Shown here: in pieces, positions 1-8,972 of the stretch
Numbering within the stretch: position 1 is the stretch's first letter
Layout of the letters: every line of letters starts with the position of its first letter
NCBI GenBank assembly: GCA_964490005.1
Contig: CAZBBB010000121.1
Location: 1-8,972 of the forward strand
Origin: CAZBBB01 sp964490005
GTDB taxonomy: Bacteria; Planctomycetota; B15-G4
Direction of reading: 5' to 3'
DNA length: 8,972 bases
Made by a program: the position numbers and the translations under genes
The notes under the pieces: generated by a model
The model's input: the letters and a program-made list of their open reading frames with translations, nothing else
Databases searched by the model: none
What the model was told of the DNA's origin: nothing

Positions 1-107
1 GTGAGCAGGTCGACGTTGACGATCGTCACGTCGGGCCGCTCGGACCGCAGCTTGAGCACGAAGTTGCTGCCGATGAACCCGGCGCCGCCGGTGACGAGGA
101 TCTTCAC
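1..107 (-). CDS. rmlB: dTDP-glucose 4,6-dehydratase, N-terminal fragment (continues past the left edge)
   Basis: Only the first 35 codons are present. The translation begins with KILVTGGAGFIGSNFV, the Rossmann NAD-binding motif GGxGFIG followed by SNF, and runs on to VTIVNVDLLT. The GGAGFIGSNFV start and the acidic residue at the end of the second strand (NVDLLT, where the family has NLDALTYAGN) are typical of RmlB, which converts dTDP-glucose to dTDP-4-keto-6-deoxyglucose in the cytosol. The start is a GTG at 107-105 that overlaps the rmlD stop by four bases (GTGA). It is preceded by a GGGAG Shine-Dalgarno eight bases upstream. Finding rmlA and rmlD immediately upstream supports the call. 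The catalytic TDE and YxxxK motifs lie outside the window, so a related NDP-sugar dehydratase or epimerase remains possible. Confidence 0.82.
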   Translation of the reverse strand, partial: MKILVTGGAGFIGSNFVLKLRSERPDVTIVNVDLL

Positions 108-970
108 GAAGCGGGCTCCCGGGTCGGGCGGCGGGCGAGGTAGTCGGTCAGGCCGACGCGCCAGTCGGGCAGGCCGCGGCCCAGCGCGGCGCGCAGCTTG
201 GCGCCCGAGAGCACCGAGCGCGCCGGGCGCGGGGCGGGACGATCGAGCTGCGCACTCGGCATGCGGCGCAGATCGACCGTGCGGCCGGCCTGCCTGAAGA
301 TCTCGGCGGCGAAGTCGTGCCACGAGCACGAGCCGGCGTGGCTGGCATGGTAGATGCCGTGGGCCGGGCGGCGCGCGAGCAGTTCCCACAGCAGCGGCGC
401 CAGGCCGTGCGTGCTCGTCGGCGCGCCGACCTGGTCGTCGACCACTGCGAGAAAGGGCTTCTCCGCGGCCAGCCGCAGCATGGTCTCGACGAAGTTCCTG
501 CCGTGCAGCCCGTAGAGCCACTGCGTGCGCACGATCCAGTGCTCGGGCAGGGCCGCGGCGACGGCGCGCTCGCCGGCCAGCTTGGTGGCGCCGTAGACCG
601 AGAGCGGCCCCGTCGCGTCGTCCTCGGCGTACTCGCCGGGCGGCGGGATCTTCCCGTCGAAGACGTAGTCGGTCGAGACGTGCAGCAGCGGGATGCCCGC
701 CGCGCGGCAGGCGGCGGCGACGTGTCCGGCGCCCGTGCCGTTGACGGCCAGCGCCTCGGACCGGCGGCTCTCGCAGCCGTCGACGTCGGTGAAGGCCGCG
801 CCGTTGATCGCGGCCTGCGGGCGGGCCGCGCGGAAGGCGGCCGCCACCGACGCCGGGTCGGTGATGTCGACGGCCGGCAGGTCGGCGTCCAGCATCGTCC
901 AGCCCGCCGGCAGGCTCTCGCGCAGGGCGTGCCCGAGCATGCCGGCCGATCCCGTGACGAGCACCCGCAT
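104..970 (-). CDS. rmlD: dTDP-4-dehydrorhamnose reductase
   Basis: A 288-residue SDR-fold enzyme of normal length for RmlD, which reduces dTDP-4-keto-L-rhamnose to dTDP-L-rhamnose with NAD(P)H, the last step of the pathway. The N-terminus has the nucleotide-binding GSAGMLG at 7-13. NGAAFTDVD at 56-64 corresponds to the family's NAAAYTAVD. STDYVFDG lies at 99-106, and the catalytic YGATK at 126-130 provides Tyr126 and Lys130. VRTQWLYG (147-154) and the following GRNFVETML match the RmlD substrate-side segment. The ATG at 970 leaves one base after the rmlA stop. The TGA at 104-106 overlaps the rmlB start. Placement between rmlA and rmlB fixes the pathway. No unusual substitutions were seen. Confidence 0.95.
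   Translation of the reverse strand: MRVLVTGSAGMLGHALRESLPAGWTMLDADLPAVDITDPASVAAAFRAARPQAAINGAAFTDVDGCESRRSEALAVNGTGAGHVAAACRAAGIPLLHVSTDYVFDGKIPPPGEYAEDDATGPLSVYGATKLAGERAVAAALPEHWIVRTQWLYGLHGRNFVETMLRLAAEKPFLAVVDDQVGAPTSTHGLAPLLWELLARRPAHGIYHASHAGSCSWHDFAAEIFRQAGRTVDLRRMPSAQLDRPAPRPARSVLSGAKLRAALGRGLPDWRVGLTDYLARRPTREPAS
116..120 (-). promoter_or_regulatory. Shine-Dalgarno site for the rmlB GTG start
   Basis: On the minus strand GGGAG lies eight bases before the GTG at 107, inside the last codons of rmlD. It supports the GTG start, and the four-base GTGA overlap suggests that rmlB is translated by reinitiation after rmlD. Confidence 0.55.
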
Positions 971-971
971 C

Positions 972-1700
972 TCAGCCGGCCTTGTTCGCGCCGCCCTCGG
1001 CCACGAGCTTGCTCGCGCGCAGCAGGCTCTCGAAGGTGCCGGCGTCGGTCCACCAGCCGTCGAGCACGCCGTACATGAGTTCGCCGCGCGCGATGTACGC
1101 GTTGTTGACGTCGGTGATCTCGAGTTCGCCGCGGCCGGAGGGCTTGAGGCCCTTGATGATCTCGAACACGCGGCGGTCGTAGATGTAGATGCCGATGACC
1201 GCCATGTTCGAGGGCGGGTCCTTCGGCTTCTCGATGATCTTGACGATGCGGTCGCCCTCGCTCACGGCGACGCCGAAGCGCTCGGGGTCCTCGACCTCCT
1301 TGAGCAGGATGCAGGCGCCCTTGCCGACGGCCTTCCAGCGGTCGACGGTGGCCTTGATGTTGCGCTCGATGATGTTGTCGCCGAGCACGACGCAGATCGC
1401 CTCGCCGCCGGCGAAGCGCTCGGCCAGCCGCAGCGCCGCCGCGATGCCGCCCTCGCCGCGCTGGTAGCCGTAGCTGAGGTTCACGCCCAGCTCGTCGCCG
1501 TTCTCGAGCAGGCGCAGGAAGTCGCCCGCGCTGTTGCCGCCCGTGACGATCAGGATGTCCGTGATCCCCGCGTTGCGCAGGGTCTCGATCGGGTAGTGGA
1601 TCATCGGCTTGTTGAACACCGGCAGCAGGTGCTTGTTGGTGATCTTGGTCAGCGGCATGAGCCGGCTGCCGAGGCCGCCCGCGAGGATCACGCCTTTCAT
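972..1700 (-). CDS. rmlA: Glucose-1-phosphate thymidylyltransferase, short form
   Basis: A 242-residue nucleotidyltransferase that should join dTTP and glucose-1-phosphate to give dTDP-glucose, the entry step to dTDP-rhamnose. Visible motifs are the nucleotide-binding LAGGLGSRLMPLT (6-18), Lys23 in TNKHLLPV, LGDNI (106-110) with metal ligand Asp108, EKPK (157-160), GELEITDVN (191-199) and WTDAGT (217-222) with the second metal ligand Asp219. It is about 50 residues shorter than the enteric RmlA type (about 290) and ends soon after the WxDxGT motif. It therefore lacks the C-terminal helices that form the allosteric dTDP-rhamnose site in the long form. The segment after Gln80 reads GGIAAAL rather than GLAQA, as in other short homologues. 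The ATG start has GGAG eleven bases upstream, in the only real intergenic gap of the window. UTP specificity cannot be excluded from sequence, but rmlD and rmlB next door favour dTTP. Confidence 0.9.
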   Translation of the reverse strand: MKGVILAGGLGSRLMPLTKITNKHLLPVFNKPMIHYPIETLRNAGITDILIVTGGNSAGDFLRLLENGDELGVNLSYGYQRGEGGIAAALRLAERFAGGEAICVVLGDNIIERNIKATVDRWKAVGKGACILLKEVEDPERFGVAVSEGDRIVKIIEKPKDPPSNMAVIGIYIYDRRVFEIIKGLKPSGRGELEITDVNNAYIARGELMYGVLDGWWTDAGTFESLLRASKLVAEGGANKAG

Positions 1701-1754
1701 GGGTGCAGGAACTCCGGGGAGCCCGCGCCGGCTGCAGCCGCGCGGACGCCCGTT
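1701..1754 (-). other. Longest non-coding gap in the window, upstream of rmlA
   Basis: These 54 bases separate the stop of the GalE/WbpP-type epimerase from the rmlA ATG. They hold a GC-rich potential hairpin (1725-1743) and a GGAG ribosome-binding site at 1712-1715. I see no -10/-35-like hexamers and no T-run, so neither a promoter nor an intrinsic terminator can be claimed. Confidence 0.6.
1725..1743 (-). other. Possible RNA hairpin between epimerase and rmlA
   Basis: On the minus strand GCGCGGC, loop TGCA and GCC-G-GCGC can form a seven-pair G+C stem with one bulged G. Its core is a perfect 12-bp palindrome at 1729-1740. No U-tract follows, so it does not look like an intrinsic terminator. 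It could stabilise or help process the mRNA, or attenuate read-through into rmlA. In such GC-rich DNA a stem of this size may also arise by chance. Confidence 0.3.
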
Positions 1755-2696
1755 TCAGGGTCGGGCCGAAAGCGGGTCACGATACCACGCCACCGTGCGC
1801 GCCAGCCCGTCGGCCAGGGCCGTGCGCACCTCGAAACCCAGCAGGCGGCGGGCCCGCGCGACGTGCGCGCACGAGTGCCGGATGTCGCCGGCCCGCGCCG
1901 GCCCGTGCTGCGCGGCCAGTTCGGGGCGGCCGCAGGCGCGGCGCACGGCGTCCCACAGGGCGTTGACCGTGACCGGCTCGCCCTTGCCCACGTTGGCGAT
2001 GCGCCCGGCGCCGCGGCGCAGATCGAGCGCCGCGAGGTTGGCCCGCACGACGTCGTCCACGCTGGTGAAGTCGCGGCTCTGCTCGCCGTCCCCGTGGATC
2101 GTCGGCGCGCGGCCGGCGAGCGCGCGGGTCACGAACAGCGAGATCACCCCCGAGTAGGGCGAGGACGGGTCCTGCCGCGGTCCGTAGACGTTGAAGTAAC
2201 GCAGGTTGAAGGTGTCGACGCCGTACAGCTTCGGCGCCATGCGGAACAACTGCTCCGCCGCGAGCTTGTTCATGCCGTAGGGCGAGACCGGGTCCTCGCG
2301 GCGCGACTCGCGCGCCGCCCCGCGGACCTTGTCGCCGTAGACGGCGCTGCTGCTGCTGTACACGAGGCGCCGCACGCCCGCGTCGCGGCAGGCCAGCAGC
2401 AGGCGCGCGCTGGCCTGCAGGTTGGCGCGATTGCTCGCGACCGGGTCGGCCACCGAGAGCGTGACCGACGGACGCGCCGCGCAGTGCACGACGCGCTCGC
2501 AGCCCGCCACCGCGCGCTCCGCCACGCCCGCGTCGGCCAGGTCGCCCTCGACGAGCGTCGCGCCGGCGGGCACGTTGGCGCGCTTGCCGGACGAGAAGTC
2601 GTCGACGATCACGACCTGCTCGCCGCGCGCGAGCAGCGCGTCGGCGACGTGGCTGCCGATGAAGCCGGCGCCGCCCGTCACGAGCACCCGGCTCAC
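1755..2696 (-). CDS. NAD-dependent UDP-sugar 4-epimerase, GalE/WbpP type (possibly UDP-GlcNAc 4-epimerase)
   Basis: A 313-residue extended SDR, likely cytosolic. The Rossmann motif GGAGFIG is at 8-14, with Asp32/Asp33 ending the second strand. The serine cluster VYSSSSAVYG spans 112-121 and the catalytic SPYGMNK provides Tyr140 and Lys144. LRYFNVYGPRQDP (165-177) and HGDGEQSRDF (201-210) are typical of bacterial UDP-glucose/UDP-GlcNAc 4-epimerases, especially the WbpP branch. In the segment GDIRHSCA (270-277), Ser275 aligns by eye with the bulky gatekeeper Tyr299 of E. coli GalE. A small residue there is associated with acceptance of N-acetylated UDP-hexoses, so UDP-GlcNAc/GalNAc interconversion is a reasonable inference but unproven. 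The GTG start has GGAG five bases upstream and overlaps the preceding epimerase's stop by four bases (GTGA). It resembles that neighbour in fold and motifs but is clearly diverged. Confidence 0.85.
   Translation of the reverse strand: MSRVLVTGGAGFIGSHVADALLARGEQVVIVDDFSSGKRANVPAGATLVEGDLADAGVAERAVAGCERVVHCAARPSVTLSVADPVASNRANLQASARLLLACRDAGVRRLVYSSSSAVYGDKVRGAARESRREDPVSPYGMNKLAAEQLFRMAPKLYGVDTFNLRYFNVYGPRQDPSSPYSGVISLFVTRALAGRAPTIHGDGEQSRDFTSVDDVVRANLAALDLRRGAGRIANVGKGEPVTVNALWDAVRRACGRPELAAQHGPARAGDIRHSCAHVARARRLLGFEVRTALADGLARTVAWYRDPLSARP
2650..2669 (-). repeat. Direct repeat copy 1 (20 bp, in epimerase 5' coding region)
   Basis: An exact 20-bp match to 3618-3637 in the same orientation. 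It encodes the conserved AGFIGS NAD-binding loop and adjoining bases of two neighbouring SDR genes. It most likely reflects paralogy plus shared codon use and not a mobile repeat. Confidence 0.75.
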
Positions 2697-3666
2697 GCGC
2701 GCGCTCCGCCCGGCCCCTCGGGCCCGCGGTACCAGGCCACGAAGCGCGCCAGCCCCTCGTCGAGCCCCACGCAGGGCGCGTAGCCCAGTTCGTCGCGCGC
2801 GCGCGAGACGTCGGCGCAGGTGCGGTACACGTCGCCGGGCTGCTCGGGCTGCCAGTCGACGCCCGCCTCCCGGCCGGTGGCGCGGCTGATGGCGGCCACG
2901 AGTCCCTTGAGCGAGATCGTGCGCGCCTCGCCCAGGTTGTAGATGCGGAACCCCCGGTGGCGGTCGTGCGCCTTGACCACGCCGTCGAGGATGTCGTCGA
3001 CGTAGGTGTAGTCGCGCTCGCTGCTGCCGTCGCCGAACAGCGGCAGCGCCCGGCCCTGCTCGAGCAGCGCGACGAACTTGTGGATCGCCATCTCCGGGCG
3101 CTGGCGCGGGCCGTAGACGGTGAAGAAGCGCAGCGCCGCGATGTCCATGCCGTAGAGGTGCGCGAAGGTGTGGCAGGTGAGTTCGTTGGCGCGCTTGGTC
3201 GCCGCGTAGGGCGAGACGGGCCGGCTCACGTCGTCGTCCTCGTGGAAGGGCACCTTCTCGGTGCCGCCGTAGACCGACGAGGAGGACCCGAACACGAAGC
3301 GCGACACGCCCGCGTCGCGCGCCGCCTGCAGCAGCACCGCCGTGCCGGTGCAGTTCACGTCGTGGTAGTGCACCGGATCGGCCAGCGAGGGCCGCACGCC
3401 CGCCATCGCCGCCAGGTGCACGACCGAGGTCGGCGCGTGCTCGCGGAACAGCCGGGCGACCGCGCTCCGGTCGCGGATGTCGCCCTCGACCAGCGCCAGC
3501 CCCCCGCCCCGCAGCAGCGCCGCGACGTTGCGCCGCTTGATGGCCGGGTCGTAGTAGTCGTTGAAGTTGTCGAGGCCGACGACCTCGTCGCCGCGGGCGA
3601 TCAGCCGCGCCGCGAGCTGGCTGCCGATGAAGCCGGCCGCACCGGTGACGAGGACGCGGCGCCCCA

Positions 3667-3667
<1 letters not shown>
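2693..3667 (-). CDS. NAD-dependent epimerase, UDP-glucuronate 4-epimerase-like
   Basis: A 324-residue extended SDR. GAAGFIG (9-15) binds NAD. It is followed by LDNFNDYYDPAIKRRN (32-47), the DNxNDYYDPxLKxxR signature of UDP-glucuronate 4-epimerases. FVFGSSSSVYGG (124-135) carries the catalytic serine, SPYAATK gives Tyr154 and Lys158, and RFFTVYGP (180-187) with RPEMAI is also family-typical. The expected reaction is UDP-glucuronate to UDP-galacturonate. The family usually shows WG before RPDM; here it is RQRPEM, as in many bacterial relatives whose substrate is untested, so the substrate is an inference. The ATG at 3667 shares one base with the glmS stop (TGATG), with GGAG only two bases upstream, suggesting reinitiation. 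This reading frame stays open far upstream through glmS, but homology to the family begins exactly at MGRRVLVTG, so that start is chosen. Confidence 0.85.
3618..3637 (-). repeat. Direct repeat copy 2 (20 bp, in epimerase 5' coding region)
   Basis: The partner of 2650-2669, 968 bp away. It covers the same Rossmann-loop codons in the upstream epimerase. Confidence 0.75.
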
Positions 3668-5499
<1,832 letters not shown>

Positions 5500-5500
5500 G

Positions 5501-6432
<932 letters not shown>

Positions 6433-6436
<4 letters not shown>

Positions 6437-7361
6437 GGACGGTTCTCCGGGGTGTCGGGGGCGGCGTCCGGCTCGACGTCCGCCGCGGGATCGACGCGCG
6501 CGCCGGCCGCGGACGCGGCCTCGGGCTCGGCGGCGCGATGCAGGGGATTGTCGATGAACAGCGCGTCGCTGCCGGCCAGCGTGCGCACGCCGCCGACGAT
6601 CGCGCCGCGCTCGGCCGGCTCGGCCGACGTCGGAGCCGCCAGGCGCAGGCGTCCGCCGTCGAGCCGCAGCTGCAGCTGCCGACCGTGGCGCACGACGAGC
6701 CCGCCCCAGGCCGTGACGGCCTGCCCGTCGAGGGCCTCCGAGCCGGCGTGCAGCGGGATCGCGACCTCCTCGCCGCGCTCGAGCAGCACGGAGCGCGGCG
6801 CGGCCGCGGCGTCCTCGTCGCGCGCGAGCAGCATCACGCCGTCGACCGCGACCGGCGAGCCGCCCTGGTTGCGGATGAGCATGCGCCCCGGATCGACGCG
6901 GATGCGCGCCGAGGTGTCGAGCAGCCGGCAGCGCGTGCCGCCGGGGAGCTGCAGGTCGATGAGCCGGCCGCCGGCGCGCACCTCGAGCTGGGTGAGCAGC
7001 GGCAGGCGCAGCTGCTGGCTCTCGGGCGACAGGCTCTCGACGACGACGTGCCCGTCGGCGTAGAGCACCAGCAGGCCCCCGCCCGGGAGCAGCAGCTCGC
7101 TCTGCCCGCCGCTGCCCTGCGCGAGGTGGCCGCCGACGGCCAGCTGCGCCGTCGGGTCGAAGTAGTACAGCACGCGCTCGCGCGCCGCGCCGTCGACGCG
7201 CACGGCGACCACGTCGGAGAGCCGCCGCACGAGCACGGTCTCGGCCTCGGCGGCCGGCGCCGGCGCCGGCGCGGCGGGCGCGGCCTGCTCCTCGGGCGGC
7301 CGGCCCTCCTGCGCCGCCGCGAACGACGCGAGCAGCAGCAGGGCGGCGAGCGGGCGCGGGC

Positions 7362-7365
<4 letters not shown>
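6433..7365 (-). CDS. Exported protein of unknown function
   Basis: A 310-residue protein I do not recognise. The ATG at 7365 is chosen because it overlaps the accC stop (ATGA) and begins a convincing signal peptide: a short Arg-containing start, the hydrophobic LAALLLLASFAAA (6-18), and likely Sec cleavage near Ala18-Gln19. There is no lipobox cysteine. The frame is open further upstream, but those codons lie within accC and would bury the signal peptide. An Ala/Pro/Glu-rich linker (24-42) leads to a domain at roughly 44-255. That domain has short alternating hydrophobic segments, many Gly-Gly turns, and repeated Val/Leu/Arg stretches such as LLVLYADGHVVVE and LEVRAGGRLIDLQLPGG, suggesting a β-rich fold. 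An acidic Ala/Pro tail follows (about 285-310). FecR-like or other β-sandwich periplasmic domains are conceivable, but no diagnostic motif is visible. It sits between accC and sugar-nucleotide genes, so an envelope role is the natural guess. Confidence 0.75.
6443..6448 (-). promoter_or_regulatory. Shine-Dalgarno site for the UDP-glucuronate decarboxylase gene
   Basis: GGAGAA on the minus strand is seven bases before the ATG at 6436, inside the last codons of the preceding gene. It is the best ribosome-binding site in the window and suggests independent initiation on top of the ATGA coupling. Confidence 0.65.
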
Positions 7366-8720
<1,355 letters not shown>

Positions 8721-8730
8721 GGGCCGCGCC

Positions 8731-8972
8731 TCAGGCCGGACGGATGAGGAAGAGCGTCTGCCCGAACTCGACGGCCTCGCCGTTCTCGACCTCGATCGAG
8801 ACGATCTCGCCCGCCACGTCGGGGACGATCTCGTTCATGACCTTCATGGCCTCGATGATGCAGACCGTGGTCTGCGGGTCGACCTTGTCGCCGATGCTGA
8901 CGAAGGAGGAGGCCTCCGGCGACGGCGCGCGATAGAAGGTGCCGACCATCGGCGAGGTGAAGGCGTGCAGCT
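8731..8972 (-). CDS. accB: Biotin carboxyl carrier protein of acetyl-CoA carboxylase, C-terminal part (continues past the right edge)
   Basis: Eighty in-frame codons reach the window edge with no stop. The translation runs LHAFTSPMVGTFYRAPSPEA, the conserved entry to the biotinyl domain, then EAMKVMNEI and ends QTLFLIRPA. The biotin-accepting lysine codon is at 8842-8844. The canonical EAMKMMNE has Val in place of the second Met, a common variant. The in-frame ATG at 8949 is internal (the Met of SPMVGTFY) and is not the start. The true N-terminus, with its Ala/Pro linker, lies beyond base 8972. AccB carries the carboxyl group from AccC to the carboxyltransferase. accB next to accC is the usual bacterial arrangement. 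Confidence 0.95.
   Translation of the reverse strand, partial: LHAFTSPMVGTFYRAPSPEASSFVSIGDKVDPQTTVCIIEAMKVMNEIVPDVAGEIVSIEVENGEAVEFGQTLFLIRPA

Noticed and set aside
1725..1743. Intrinsic terminator between the epimerase and rmlA
   Set aside because: The stem is strong but no T-run follows on the minus strand, and the next start is only 25 bases away.
693..2783. A 696-codon plus-strand open frame antisense to rmlA, rmlD and an epimerase
   Set aside because: Its composition (Arg, Ala, Val, Asp, His) is that of an antisense shadow in high-GC DNA, with no recognisable motif, and it crosses three well-supported genes.
5500..5500. A glmS ribozyme upstream of glmS
   Set aside because: Only one base separates glmS from the uxs stop codon, so there is no room for a leader RNA. 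A ribozyme inside uxs coding sequence is not supported by anything seen.
8731..8949. A complete 72-residue mini-BCCP starting at the ATG at 8949
   Set aside because: That Met is the internal Met of the SPMVGTFYR motif. The frame stays open to the window edge with matching conserved residues, so this is the C-terminal part of a normal accB.

Overview
The window is a very GC-rich (roughly 70% by eye) stretch of bacterial chromosome. All ten recognisable genes lie on the minus strand, so transcription runs from base 8972 towards base 1. Only one junction exceeds 10 bp of non-coding sequence (1701-1754). Most junctions are stop/start overlaps (GTGA, ATGA or TGATG) or gaps of one base, as expected of one long, translationally coupled operon. 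The operon continues past both ends, and I see no promoter, terminator, RNA gene, CRISPR array or mobile element.

In transcription order the genes are: accB (biotin carboxyl carrier protein, 5' end outside the window); accC (biotin carboxylase); an unrecognised exported protein; a UDP-glucuronate decarboxylase (UDP-xylose synthase); glmS (glucosamine-6-phosphate synthase); a UDP-glucuronate 4-epimerase-like SDR; a second 4-epimerase of the GalE/WbpP type; a 54-bp gap with a possible hairpin; rmlA (short form); rmlD; and the first 35 codons of rmlB.

The downstream eight-gene part reads as a sugar-nucleotide supply block for cell-surface polysaccharide. GlmS feeds UDP-GlcNAc. The decarboxylase turns UDP-GlcA into UDP-xylose. 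The two epimerases probably make UDP-GalA and UDP-Gal or UDP-GalNAc. RmlA, RmlB and RmlD belong to the dTDP-L-rhamnose pathway. RmlC, UDP-glucose dehydrogenase, glycosyltransferases and polymer export genes are not in the window. The upstream accBC pair supplies the carboxylation half of acetyl-CoA carboxylase (malonyl-CoA for fatty acids). Its coupling to a sugar-nucleotide block, through an unknown secreted protein, is the least routine aspect of the locus.

The organism is a high-GC bacterium, probably Gram-negative. The AccB biotin-site variant (EAMKVMNEI) recalls PVC-group bacteria such as Verrucomicrobia or Kiritimatiellae, but this is a weak impression and not a taxonomic call. I found no evidence of a new defence, mobile or regulatory system. 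The region is largely ordinary biosynthesis with one uncharacterised gene and an unusual operon composition.
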